Assembly (NCBI GenBank): GCA_046051225.1
Contig: JBJOOR010000008.1
Coordinates: 62,001-126,000 of the forward strand
Origin: CAIODY01 sp046051225
GTDB taxonomy: Bacteria > Bacteroidota > Bacteroidia > Chitinophagales > CAIODY01
Reading direction: 5' to 3'
Length of the DNA: 64,000 nucleotides
Shown here: piece by piece, positions 52,335-60,753 of the stretch
Position numbering within the stretch: position 1 is the stretch's first letter
How the letters are laid out: each line of letters begins with the position of its first letter
Made by a program: the position numbers and the translations under genes
Notes under the pieces: generated by a model
The model's input: the letters and a program-made list of their open reading frames with translations, nothing else
The model's database searches: none
What the model was told of the DNA's origin: nothing

Positions 52335-52691
52335 TTAAAATTCTGGTTTCCAAAAATGCTTTTCAAAATGCTGAATTTGGTCGTCAATAATTTCTAATCC
52401 TTCCATTTCTAATAATTCCTGCATAATACTTGGTGGCGAAAAATGATGTTTGCCCGTTAGCAATCCATTTCTATTTACCACCCGATGAGCAGGCACTGGT
52501 GGCATGGCTACATGAGCTGCATTCATAGCATACCCAACCACTCTTGCCGATAATCTTGTTCCTAAAAATTCGGCAATTGCACCATACGATGTAACTTTTC
52601 CTTTCGGAATTTGACGAACCACTTCATACACTTTTTCAAAAAATTCGCCTTCTCCTTGTTTGCGTTCACGTCTTAAAATAGCAGGTTTCAT
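52335..52691 (-). CDS. alkyltransferase-like protein (MGMT fold, active-site Cys replaced by Ala)
   Basis: 118 residues of the O6-alkylguanine transferase DNA-binding domain: YEVVRQIPKGKVTSYGAIAE (about 22-41) with the helix-turn-helix, ARVVGYAMNA with the Arg finger (Arg50), and PVPAHRVVNRNG. The motif that in repair enzymes is PCHRV reads PAHRV with Ala68, so it cannot accept an alkyl group. Such alkyltransferase-like proteins bind O6-alkylguanine and hand it to nucleotide excision repair. The stop of trmB overlaps its start by four bases. Confidence 0.85.
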   Translation of the reverse strand: MKPAILRRERKQGEGEFFEKVYEVVRQIPKGKVTSYGAIAEFLGTRLSARVVGYAMNAAHVAMPPVPAHRVVNRNGLLTGKHHFSPPSIMQELLEMEGLEIIDDQIQHFEKHFWKPEF

Positions 52692-53392
52692 GCTGGTTGA
52701 AATTGCATTTTTACATATTTGATTTTCTTGCCTATTTGCAAATGTTTTTGCTCATAATAGGTTTTTATTTGCAAGGCTTCATTTACTTCTTTTCCATCAT
52801 TATAAATATCGTTTCTACTCTCTATCAATTTGAATTTTGATACATCGCATGGATATTTTTCAATAGCTTCTTTACCTGCTAAAACATCTAATGTGTATTG
52901 ATACAAAGTATTATCATCTGTTTTTAAATTAAGTGTAGCGCCATGCTTTAAAATTTTTGCATAAATAGCTAAATATCGTGGTGATGTTAATCGTTTTTGT
53001 GCTTTTGTGGTAGATAGAAATGGGTCGCTAAATGTTATCCAAATTTCATCTACTTCGCCTTCGGCAAAAAACTCATCTAACCATTCAATATAAGTTCTTA
53101 AAAATGCAACTTGCGTAAGATTTTGTTCGATAGCGGTTTTAGCTCCTTTCCATATTCTGTTGCCTTTCATATCAATGCCAATATAATTTCTATCGGCATT
53201 AATTTGTGCTAACCCCAAAGCGTATTCGCCCTTGCCACAAGCCAATTCTAAAACAATTGGGTTATTATTTTTAAAATAATCGGTAGCCCATTTTCCTTTA
53301 TGTTCAAAATTAATTTTGTTGGTTAATCCAAATTGCATCACATTATTAAATGTGTTTAATTCTGCAAATCTTTTTAGTTTATGTTTTGCCAT
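52688..53392 (-). CDS. trmB: tRNA (guanine-N7-)-methyltransferase
   Basis: 234 residues. VLELACGKGEYALGLA is the SAM site and NYIGIDMKGNRIWKGA the second strand. ITFSDPFLSTTKAQKRLTSP is the TrmB signature region, though the usual FPDPW(P)K core is changed. LNLKTDDNTLYQYTLDVL follows. It methylates G46 of tRNA. It sits between the 2OG oxygenase (two bases) and the ATL gene (four-base overlap). Confidence 0.9.
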   Translation of the reverse strand: MAKHKLKRFAELNTFNNVMQFGLTNKINFEHKGKWATDYFKNNNPIVLELACGKGEYALGLAQINADRNYIGIDMKGNRIWKGAKTAIEQNLTQVAFLRTYIEWLDEFFAEGEVDEIWITFSDPFLSTTKAQKRLTSPRYLAIYAKILKHGATLNLKTDDNTLYQYTLDVLAGKEAIEKYPCDVSKFKLIESRNDIYNDGKEVNEALQIKTYYEQKHLQIGKKIKYVKMQFQPA

Positions 53393-53394
53393 TT

Positions 53395-54348
53395 TTATTT
53401 TTTCTTCAATCCAATTTCAATTAATCTTTCATCTAAATAATCGCCAGCAGTAATAGGTTCGTACTGTATTTTGTTTTCAGTTGTAATACATGATGGCAAA
53501 CAATTTAACCGCATATCGCTTCGTGGATGTAAAAAAAATGGCATCGAAAAACGTGATGTATGCCATAATTCACGAGGCGGATTTACTACCCGATGTGTTG
53601 TGCTTTTTAATTTATTATTGGTTAATCGCTGCAACATATCGCCCACATTTACTACAATTTGTTCGGGCGATGAACGAACGGCTAACCACTGCCCATCGTG
53701 CCTTAACACCTCTAAACCATCAGCCGATGCACCTACTAATAAAGTAATTAAATTAATATCTTCATGCTGCTCGGCTCGTATGGCACTTGCAGGTTCGTTA
53801 GTAATTGGTGGATAATGAATAGCCCGTAAAATACTATTGCCATTATGAATATGTGGCTCAAAATAATTTTCATCCAATTCTAAATATAATGCAATAGCTT
53901 TTAGCAAAGCACTTCCACTTTTTTCAAAAGCACGGTAAGCTTCAAAAAACGATTTATTCATTTGTTCTAAATCGCTATCATTCACATTATCGGGATATTC
54001 GTTTTTTATTGCATCGCCATCTTGCACAGTTTGTCCAAATTGATAAAACTCTTTCAAATCGGCTATTATGCTTTGTTTGGCTTTTTCTTTTCCGAAAGAT
54101 GTATAGCCCCGTTGACCAGCCAAACCTTCAATTTCGTATTTTCGTTTTGTATCATCGGGTAATGAAAAAAAGCGTTTTGCTTCTTCGTATAATTTACTAA
54201 TTGTGGTATTGCTGATGCCATGATTTACCACAGCCACAAAACCAATTTCGCTATAAGCTTTGCCTAATTCGGCAATAAAATTTTTTCTTGATTCATCATT
54301 GCCCGATACAAAATCGGCAAGATTTACTACAGGTATTGAGTTGGTCAT
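53395..54348 (-). CDS. 2-oxoglutarate/Fe(II) oxygenase, isopenicillin N synthase family
   Basis: 317 residues with the non-haem DIOX N-terminal region (IPVVNLADF, GFVAVVNHGI, RGYTSFGKEKAK) and the double-stranded beta-helix. Iron ligands His195/Asp197 (EQHEDIN) and His252 (TTHRVVNP), and the 2-oxoglutarate-binding Arg266-x-Ser268 (RFSMPFFLHP), are intact, so it should be active. The substrate is unknown; the family hydroxylates or cyclises small molecules. First gene of the trmB group, divergent from msrA. Confidence 0.85.
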   Translation of the reverse strand: MTNSIPVVNLADFVSGNDESRKNFIAELGKAYSEIGFVAVVNHGISNTTISKLYEEAKRFFSLPDDTKRKYEIEGLAGQRGYTSFGKEKAKQSIIADLKEFYQFGQTVQDGDAIKNEYPDNVNDSDLEQMNKSFFEAYRAFEKSGSALLKAIALYLELDENYFEPHIHNGNSILRAIHYPPITNEPASAIRAEQHEDINLITLLVGASADGLEVLRHDGQWLAVRSSPEQIVVNVGDMLQRLTNNKLKSTTHRVVNPPRELWHTSRFSMPFFLHPRSDMRLNCLPSCITTENKIQYEPITAGDYLDERLIEIGLKKK

Positions 54349-54430
54349 AATCGAATTGTTTTAATAAAATTTAGTAAAGATAAAAACCATTTCATTTGCT
54401 TTTACGTTTATGTTCTTTAAATAATTAAAA

Positions 54431-55123
54431 ATGATGTTCAATTTAAAATCAATAGCAATTGGTTGCTTACTTTTGTGTGGCTTTATTGTGTTTCAAGCTT
54501 GTGCTCAAAACAAAAATCAATCAAAAAAAATATCAACCAAAATGGATAAAATGGAACAATACGCAAAAGATAAAAAATTAAGTGTAGCCACATTTGGCGC
54601 TGGCTGTTTTTGGTGTGTAGAAACGCAATTGATGCAATTGCAAGGCGTAGATACAGTGGTTTCGGGGTATAGTGGTGGGCAGGTAGAAAATCCAACTTAT
54701 AAAGATGTATGTACCGGCACAACAGGCCATGCAGAAGTTTGCCAAGTTTATTTTGATACCACAAAAATTTCGTTTGCCGAATTATTAAAAGCATTTTTTG
54801 TAACCCACGACCCTACACAACTTAATCGCCAAGGCAATGATGAAGGCACACAATATAGGTCGGCCATATTTTATCATGATGAATTTCAAAAACAAGAATC
54901 GTTAAAAATAATTGCCGAATTAAATGCTGCAAAGGCTTATGAACAGCTAATAGTTACCGAAGTATCAGCATTTACAAAATTTTACCCTGCCGAAGATTAT
55001 CATCAAAATTATTTTAATCAAAATCCCGAACAAGCCTACTGCGCTTATGTTATCAAACCTAAAAAGGATAAATTTGAAAAAGTGTTTAAGGATAGATTGA
55101 AATCAAAAGCAAATTCACATTAA
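54431..55123 (+). CDS. msrA: peptide-methionine (S)-S-oxide reductase, exported lipoprotein form
   Basis: 230 residues. An N-terminal lipoprotein signal ends FQACAQ (lipidated Cys24), so it acts in the periplasm or outer envelope. The MsrA domain follows: TFGAGCFWCVETQL with catalytic Cys59, VVSGYSGGQVENPTYKDVCT, GHAEVCQVYFD and NDEGTQYRSAIFYH. The C-terminus has FYPAEDYHQNYFNQNP. It repairs oxidised methionine in exported proteins. No msrB is fused. Confidence 0.93.
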   Translation: MMFNLKSIAIGCLLLCGFIVFQACAQNKNQSKKISTKMDKMEQYAKDKKLSVATFGAGCFWCVETQLMQLQGVDTVVSGYSGGQVENPTYKDVCTGTTGHAEVCQVYFDTTKISFAELLKAFFVTHDPTQLNRQGNDEGTQYRSAIFYHDEFQKQESLKIIAELNAAKAYEQLIVTEVSAFTKFYPAEDYHQNYFNQNPEQAYCAYVIKPKKDKFEKVFKDRLKSKANSH

Positions 55124-55320
55124 TTTAGCTTCTAAATCAACCCCACTATCATTCATGTAATTTAATTTATATATTAAAATGTGGCATGTATCTTTTTGTA
55201 TCCAATAGGGCAATATTTTTTTACCCACATTTAATCCACAAAAATGATTGAAGCGCTTTTCAAATCAGCGTTTCGGGCTGTAACTCAACACACAAAAGCG
55301 TTTCGATTGTCAAGTGTTTC

Positions 55321-55329
55321 TTATCCACA
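55321..55329 (+). promoter_or_regulatory. DnaA box (TTATCCACA)
   Basis: Exact match to the consensus DnaA box, 55 bases upstream of a -7 promoter box and 330 bases before nrdJ. Two one-mismatch boxes are within 100 bases. Confidence 0.55.
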
Positions 55330-55383
55330 TGATGTGTAAAAATTAAAAATGTTTTAGGCTTCTTTTGGGGCTAAGTTTGGATA

Positions 55384-55391
55384 TATATTTG
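55384..55391 (+). promoter_or_regulatory. probable nrdJ promoter -7 box
   Basis: TATATTTG matches TAnnTTTG; a TTTG 16 bases upstream (55364-55367) is a slightly short-spaced -33 candidate. A second, weaker candidate is the imperfect TATCCTTTG near 55588-55596. Confidence 0.45.
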
Positions 55392-55657
55392 TCGTCCCTC
55401 TCAAAAAGTTTTTTGCGAAATAAAACCATCATTAGAAATTGAGAACTGAAAAGACCATAATCACATCTTCGCAAAAAATTAAAGCAATTGGGGAATTCAA
55501 AATTATATTAGTGCTTCATTTAATTAATTTTTTTTAATTAAGCCTAGAACACAAAACAAAAGCTGGTAAAGCCCGGCAGGAAATTGTATCCTTTGTACTT
55601 TTCTGAATTGGCTTTGCTGAAAAAATATAGAACAAACCATTAAAACCTTTTACCAAC

Positions 55658-58600
55658 ATGAGTAAAAAAGAAAAAGAAAATGTAAACAGCGGAATGAAAT
55701 ACAACCGCTATTATACTGTTGACGGCATCAATGTATTCGATATGTTTGAATACGATTTGCGTACTTCGGTAATTAAAGACACCAATGGCAAAAATGTATT
55801 TGAAATGACAGGTGTTGAAGTTCCGAAACAGTGGAGCCAAACAGCAACTGATATTTTAGCACAAAAATATTTTCGCAAAGCTGGTGTACCTCAATCTGAT
55901 GGAACATCGGGCCCAGAAAAATCCATTAAGCAAGTAGCACACCGTATGGCTCATTGTTGGAGAGTATGGGGAGAAAAGTATGGTTATTTTGCTACTGAAC
56001 AAGATGCACAAGTATTCTATGATGAATTAGTGTATTCAATAGTTGGTCAATTTGCAGCGCCAAACTCACCACAATGGTTTAATACAGGTTTGTATGAAAG
56101 TTATGGCATTACAGGCAAACCTCAAGGTCACTATTATGTTGACCCTATTGATCGTAAATTAAAAAAATCTACTTCGGCATACGAACGCCCTCAACCACAT
56201 GCTTGCTTTATATTAAGCGTAGATGATGATTTGGTAAACGAAGGCGGTATAATGGATTTATGGGTTCGTGAAGCTCGTATTTTTAAATATGGTTCGGGCG
56301 TAGGAACAAACTTTTCTAACATTCGTGGCGAAGGCGAAAAATTAAGCGGCGGTGGTACTTCAAGTGGCTTAATGAGTTTCTTGAAAATTGGTGATCGTTC
56401 GGCAGGTGCTATTAAATCTGGTGGTACAACTCGAAGAGCTGCTAAAATGGTTTGTTTAGATTTAGATCATCCCGAAGCATTAAAATTTATTGATTGGAAA
56501 GTTGAAGAAGAAAAGAAAGTAGCCGCATTAATTGCTGCTGGATACGATAGCCATTATGAAGGCGAAGCATACAGAACTATTAGCGGACAAAACAGTAATA
56601 ACTCGGTTCGTATTCCAAATTCATTTTTCGAAAAATTAGAACAAAATGCTGATTGGGAATTTAAAGCTCGTTCGAATGGCGAAGTAATGAGCACTATTCC
56701 TGCTACTGAACTATGGGATAAGATAGCTTATGCTGCTTGGCGTTGTGCTGACCCTGGTGTACAATATGATACAACCATTAACGAATGGCACACTTGTCCA
56801 CAAGGCGGTGCTATTAGAGCATCAAACCCATGTAGCGAATACATGTTTTTAGATAATACAGCCTGTAATTTAGCTTCTGTAAATCTAATGAAATTGTTAG
56901 ACCCAATCAACCTAACATTTGATATTAAAGGATACGAACATGTTAATCGTTTATGGACTACTGTATTAGAAATATCTGTATTGATGGCTCAATTTCCATC
57001 AAAAGAAGTAGCACAATTATCTTACGAATATCGCACATTAGGATTAGGCTTTGCCAATTTAGGCGCCTGCTTAATGGTAATGGGCATTCCTTATGATAGC
57101 GATAAAGCAAGAAGTATTGCTGGTGCTTTAAGCGCTGTAATGACAGGGGTTTCGTATAAAACATCGGCTGAATTGGCTCAACATTTAGGTGCTTTTCCAA
57201 GATACGAAGAGAATAAAGATGATATGTTGAAAGTAATGCGCAATCATCGTTATGCTGCTTACGATTCAAAAGAAAACTACGAAGGCTTAAGCATTAAACC
57301 ACAAGGGATTGACGCTAAATTTTGTCCCGATTATCTATTGAATGCTGCTTGCAAAGCATGGGATGACGCTTTACAATTGGGCGAAAAATATGGATATAGA
57401 AATGCTCAAACTACTGTAATTGCTCCTACTGGAACTATTGGGTTGGTAATGGATTGCGACACAACAGGCGTTGAACCTGATTTTGCTTTGGTAAAATTTA
57501 AAAAATTATCTGGTGGTGGTTATTTCAAAATCATCAATCAATCAGTGCCTTGGGCATTAAGAACTTTAGGATATACAGCTGACCAAGTAGAAGTTATTGT
57601 AAATTATGCTAAAGGTCATGGTACTTTAAATGGCTGCAAAGCTATCTCTTTAGATGCATTGCGCAATAAAGGACTGAATGAAAAAGATATTGAGAAAATT
57701 GAAAATGGTTTGCCAGGTGCTTTTGATATTGGTTTTGCTATTAATACCTATACATTGGGCGAAGAAACTATGCAACGTTTAGGCTTTAGTAAAGAAATAT
57801 ATAGTCATCCTAATTTTCATTTATTAGAAGCGTTAGGCTTTAACGAACTGCAAATAAACGAAGCCAATATTTATGTATGCGGAACAATGACCGTAGAAGG
57901 TGCTCCATTCTTAAAAGAAGAACATTTGCCTGTATTTGATACAGCCAATAAATGTGGCGTTACAGGTACAAGATTCATTCATGCACATGGTCATATACGT
58001 ATGATGGGTAGTGTACAACCTTTCATTAGTGGCGCTATTTCAAAAACTATTAATTTGCCTAATGAAGCAACATTAGAAGATATTCAAAGCTGCTACAAAT
58101 TAAGCTGGGAGCAATGCTTAAAAGCAAATGCTGTATATCGTGATGGTAGCAAAATGAGTCAACCATTAAATAATAAAAAAGATGATAAAAAATCTGAAAA
58201 TGGTTCAGCGCCATTAGAAATGAGTTCGTTAACGGTTGATGAATTATTAGAAGAAGTAACTAAACGTGTACAAGCAAGCCCCGATACACAGCTAAAACGT
58301 GCATTGGCAAGAGTAGTAGAACGCAAATCATTACCATCTAAACGTCATGGATACACACACAAAGCTAAAATTGACGGACAAGCAGTATTTGTTCGTACTG
58401 GCGAATATAGCGATGGTACATTAGGCGAATTATTTATTGATATGCATAAAGAAGGTGCAGCCTTTCGCAGTATGCTAAATTGCTTTGCTATAGCCGTTTC
58501 GGTAGGTTTGCAATATGGTGTGCCATTGGAAGAATTTGTAGATAAATTTACATTCACACGTTTTGAACCTGCTGGCAGAATTGACCATCCGAACATTAAA

Positions 58601-58927
58601 AGCGGTACATCGGTAGTTGATTTCATCTTCCGCTTATTAGGATATGAATATTTGCAGCGTACAGATTTAGTACATGTACAAACCGAAGTAGAAAACGAAT
58701 TTGTACGTGAAATGCAAGCTGAAGGAAACTTTGAAGCCACAGCTATTAGCACACCTGCAGTAGAAACAGCTTCATTTGTAAAATCAACCAATGGAATGAA
58801 ACCCATTAAATTGGTAAAACATTCAGTAGGCGATGCACCAGCATGTACTACTTGTGGGCATACAACTGTACGTAGTGGCACATGTTATAAATGTTTAAAC
58901 TGCGGTACTACTACAGGTTGTGTATAA
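55658..58927 (+). CDS. nrdJ: adenosylcobalamin-dependent (class II) ribonucleoside-diphosphate reductase
   Basis: Makes deoxyribonucleotides without oxygen-dependent iron chemistry, using vitamin B12. 1089 residues. Key features are PHACFILSVDDDL with Cys183, FKYGSGVGTNFSNIR, ASNPCSEYMFLDNTACNLAS with Cys392 (the thiyl-radical region), and TVIAPTGTIGLVMDCDTTGV with GTMTVEGAPFL. An insertion with Lys/Glu follows, and a C-terminal zinc-ribbon-like tail CTTCGHTTVRSGTCYKCLNC (about 1063-1082) ends in GC, as in long B12-dependent RNRs where the tail shuttles reducing power. The gene is followed by a terminator. Confidence 0.93.
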   Translation: MSKKEKENVNSGMKYNRYYTVDGINVFDMFEYDLRTSVIKDTNGKNVFEMTGVEVPKQWSQTATDILAQKYFRKAGVPQSDGTSGPEKSIKQVAHRMAHCWRVWGEKYGYFATEQDAQVFYDELVYSIVGQFAAPNSPQWFNTGLYESYGITGKPQGHYYVDPIDRKLKKSTSAYERPQPHACFILSVDDDLVNEGGIMDLWVREARIFKYGSGVGTNFSNIRGEGEKLSGGGTSSGLMSFLKIGDRSAGAIKSGGTTRRAAKMVCLDLDHPEALKFIDWKVEEEKKVAALIAAGYDSHYEGEAYRTISGQNSNNSVRIPNSFFEKLEQNADWEFKARSNGEVMSTIPATELWDKIAYAAWRCADPGVQYDTTINEWHTCPQGGAIRASNPCSEYMFLDNTACNLASVNLMKLLDPINLTFDIKGYEHVNRLWTTVLEISVLMAQFPSKEVAQLSYEYRTLGLGFANLGACLMVMGIPYDSDKARSIAGALSAVMTGVSYKTSAELAQHLGAFPRYEENKDDMLKVMRNHRYAAYDSKENYEGLSIKPQGIDAKFCPDYLLNAACKAWDDALQLGEKYGYRNAQTTVIAPTGTIGLVMDCDTTGVEPDFALVKFKKLSGGGYFKIINQSVPWALRTLGYTADQVEVIVNYAKGHGTLNGCKAISLDALRNKGLNEKDIEKIENGLPGAFDIGFAINTYTLGEETMQRLGFSKEIYSHPNFHLLEALGFNELQINEANIYVCGTMTVEGAPFLKEEHLPVFDTANKCGVTGTRFIHAHGHIRMMGSVQPFISGAISKTINLPNEATLEDIQSCYKLSWEQCLKANAVYRDGSKMSQPLNNKKDDKKSENGSAPLEMSSLTVDELLEEVTKRVQASPDTQLKRALARVVERKSLPSKRHGYTHKAKIDGQAVFVRTGEYSDGTLGELFIDMHKEGAAFRSMLNCFAIAVSVGLQYGVPLEEFVDKFTFTRFEPAGRIDHPNIKSGTSVVDFIFRLLGYEYLQRTDLVHVQTEVENEFVREMQAEGNFEATAISTPAVETASFVKSTNGMKPIKLVKHSVGDAPACTTCGHTTVRSGTCYKCLNCGTTTGCV

Positions 58928-58950
58928 TTTATTAAGATAATTAGAAAATA

Positions 58951-58985
58951 AAAACCCCGATAAATCTTATCGGGGTTTTTTATTT
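58951..58985 (+). terminator. terminator of nrdJ
   Basis: Arms AAAACCCCGATAA (58951-58963) and TTATCGGGGTTTT (58967-58979) pair perfectly around ATC, then T-rich sequence. Confidence 0.92.
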
Positions 58986-59051
58986 TAAAAATTTTGGGTT
59001 CACTGATTTTAAAAAAAACAAAAAAATAGTTTGTAATTCAAATTTCAATTA

Positions 59052-59080
59052 TAACTTTGCAGTACAAAGTACTTTTAAAA
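59052..59080 (+). promoter_or_regulatory. promoter with overlapping dyad operator, copy 1
   Basis: TAACTTTG (59052-59059) is a -7 box. It overlaps the dyad ACTTTG-N5-CAAAGT (59054-59070), which continues as ACTTTTAAA. The same arrangement recurs at 60057-60082. A protein bound here would block RNA polymerase; the winged-helix regulator encoded in this operon is the natural candidate. Confidence 0.6.
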
Positions 59081-59740
59081 ATGAACGAAGCAAAAAATCA
59101 ATTAGAAGCATTACAAGATATTAGAAACATGATGGAACGTTCATCAAAATTTGTTTCATTAAATGGTTTTTCGGGCGTATTTGTAGGCTTGTTTGCCTTG
59201 ATTGGTGTAGGCATTTTAACGGCTTATACACAAGTAAATAATGGAGATTTAAAAACTAATGTTCCATATTTTGCTTTATTGATAAAAGATAATCATTTGT
59301 ATTTGCCTGTACTTGCTTTTTATTTTATAGTAGCAGCAAGTGTTTTGTTGTGTTCGTTTTTAATTAGCATGTGGCTTACCATTCAAAAAGCACGAAAAGA
59401 AAAAATTAGTCTGTACGATAAAACAGCCAAGCGATTATTAATAAACATGATGATTCCATTGGTAGCTGGTGGATTATTTTGCTTGGTATTATTGTATCAT
59501 TTGCAAGTACAATTAATAGCACCCACTATGTTAATTTTTTATGGAATGGCATTATTAAACAGCAGCAATTATACCTATCGAGATGTTAGATATTTAGGGA
59601 TAATAGAAATTGCGGTAGGATTAATAGCTTCATTTTTTGTTGAAGAAGGCTTAATCTGCTGGGCTTTTGGCTTTGGGTTGATGCATATAGTATATGGCAT
59701 TATGATGTATTTTAAATACGAATCAAATGTGTTGAAGTAA
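59081..59740 (+). CDS. conserved four-to-six-helix membrane protein paired with a winged-helix regulator
   Basis: 219 residues from ATG 59081. The start at 59057 is rejected because it lies inside the promoter. An N-terminal cytoplasmic helix (NEAKNQLEALQDIRNMMERS) is followed by about six membrane helices ending in GFGLMHIVYGIMMYFKYES. I recognise it as a protein commonly found just before small winged-helix regulators in Bacteroidota; no function is known. It overlaps the regulator gene by one base (TAATG). It might act as a membrane sensor for that regulator, which is inference. Confidence 0.7.
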   Translation: MNEAKNQLEALQDIRNMMERSSKFVSLNGFSGVFVGLFALIGVGILTAYTQVNNGDLKTNVPYFALLIKDNHLYLPVLAFYFIVAASVLLCSFLISMWLTIQKARKEKISLYDKTAKRLLINMMIPLVAGGLFCLVLLYHLQVQLIAPTMLIFYGMALLNSSNYTYRDVRYLGIIEIAVGLIASFFVEEGLICWAFGFGLMHIVYGIMMYFKYESNVLK

Positions 59741-60039
59741 TGAAAATACAGATTGATAAATTAAATAAAGCTTTTGAAAGCCGCATCAGATTGGGCATTA
59801 TGTCGATATTAATAGTAAACGATTCGATAGATTTTAATGCCTTAAAAGAAGTATTAAAAACTACTGATGGTAATTTAGCAAGTCATATTGCAGCATTAGA
59901 AAAAGCTGATTTTATTGCTATAAAAAAAACATTTGTAGGCAAAAAACCGAACACAAATTTTGCCGCCACAAAATTAGGCAAAGTAGCATTTAAGCAACAC
60001 ATTGATGCGCTTGAAAAATTATTGAAACAAACTAAATAA
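59740..60039 (+). CDS. winged-helix DNA-binding transcriptional regulator
   Basis: 99 residues of the winged helix family used by small MarR/ArsR-like regulators: LNKAFESRIRLGIMSILIVN, then IDFNALKEVLKTTDGNLASH (recognition helix) and the wing ADFIAIKKTFVGKKPNT. No metal-binding Cys, so sensing is probably by a ligand or by protein contact. One-base overlap with the membrane protein upstream. The dyads in front of this operon and of the following gene are its likely binding sites. Confidence 0.83.
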   Translation: MKIQIDKLNKAFESRIRLGIMSILIVNDSIDFNALKEVLKTTDGNLASHIAALEKADFIAIKKTFVGKKPNTNFAATKLGKVAFKQHIDALEKLLKQTK

Positions 60040-60056
60040 TATTTTTTTACTCATAA

Positions 60057-60082
60057 ACTTTGAAATTCAAAGTACTTTTAAA
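60057..60082 (+). promoter_or_regulatory. dyad operator, copy 2
   Basis: ACTTTG-AAATT-CAAAGT (60057-60073), extended to eight paired bases per side, then ACTTTTAAA, as in copy 1 at 59054. It lies 20 bases before ATG 60093. A perfect TAnnTTTG box is not formed here (TAAACTTTG has one base too many). Confidence 0.6.
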
Positions 60083-60092
60083 TTAGTTGAAA

Positions 60093-60563
60093 ATGAAAAA
60101 TAAAACACAAAAAAACGAACGTGAAATAAAAATTTGGGTAATGATTTTTATGATAGGATTATTCTTAAGTGGCATTACTGCATTTCCTGTTGAAGCAGAA
60201 TTAAAATGGTTGATGCAGTTCTCCATCTACCTACCAACAAGCATTGCAGCATTTTTACAAATGGTTTGCAATGCTGTAATTGAAACAAATTTGCATTATC
60301 CTTTTTTAGCTTATGGCTGCGATTGGTTAGCATTTGCTCATGTTATGCTTACCATTTTATTCATTGGTGTTTATCGCAATCCTGTAAAAAATATTTGGAT
60401 AATAGAGTTTGGTATGATTGCCTGCATCTGTGTTTTTCCATTAGCATTTATTTGCGGATACATTCGCCACATTCCATTGTATTGGCAATTAATTGATTGC
60501 TCATTTGGTGTGTTTGGCATCATTCCATTATTAATTGTTCACAAAAAAATTAAACAGTTATGA
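60093..60563 (+). CDS. conserved membrane protein of the regulator cluster
   Basis: 156 residues from ATG 60093, with about four membrane helices. The segments FLSGITAFPVEAELKWL, HYPFLAYGCDWLAFAHVML and LIDCSFGVFGIIPL are, as I recall, conserved in a group of Bacteroidota proteins without known role; the repeated Tyr, Asp and His in the membrane parts are notable. Preceded by dyad copy 2, and the next small gene overlaps its stop (ATGA). Confidence 0.7.
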   Translation: MKNKTQKNEREIKIWVMIFMIGLFLSGITAFPVEAELKWLMQFSIYLPTSIAAFLQMVCNAVIETNLHYPFLAYGCDWLAFAHVMLTILFIGVYRNPVKNIWIIEFGMIACICVFPLAFICGYIRHIPLYWQLIDCSFGVFGIIPLLIVHKKIKQL

Positions 60564-60727
60564 ACCAAAATTATTCTTTAAAAACCATTGAATCAAAAGT
60601 AAAAGATTTTGGTGTTGGCATTTATTGCTTATTGATGTCATTTATAATTTTTCTTTCGTCTTTTATTCTAATCGTCCTAATTTTATTCAGTATACTTCTT
60701 AATTCTTTCAATGATTTTCATTTCTAA
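60560..60727 (+). CDS. small single-pass membrane protein
   Basis: 55 residues from ATG 60560, overlapping the previous stop by four bases: a charged N-terminus (KTIESKVKDFG) and a long hydrophobic stretch about 20-48 (YCLLMSFIIFLSSFILIVL). The four-base overlap suggests it is really translated. I do not recognise a family. It ends 26 bases before the next gene. Confidence 0.65.
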   Translation: MNQNYSLKTIESKVKDFGVGIYCLLMSFIIFLSSFILIVLILFSILLNSFNDFHF

Positions 60728-60753
60728 ACAATTAAATCAAATTAAAAAATATT

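Larger units (their letters stand above)
55124..55657. other. 534-bp non-coding region before nrdJ with DnaA-box-like sites
   Basis: No ORF of note. It holds one perfect DnaA box TTATCCACA (55321-55329) and near matches TTACCCACA (55221-55229) and TAATCCACA (55232-55240). Direct repeats AGCGTTTCG at 55267-55275 and 55297-55305 are 30 bases apart. A TATATTTG -7 box lies at 55384-55391, and a very A+T-rich patch with TTAATTAA elements around 55520-55545. The leader to nrdJ would be about 260 bases. I looked for a cobalamin riboswitch and did not find its conserved B12 box. Confidence 0.6.

Noticed and set aside
55560..55600. Sequence AAAGCCCGGCAGGAAATTG as part of a cobalamin riboswitch before nrdJ
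   Set aside because: Some resemblance to riboswitch core bases, but the conserved B12 box and the usual stem order are missing.
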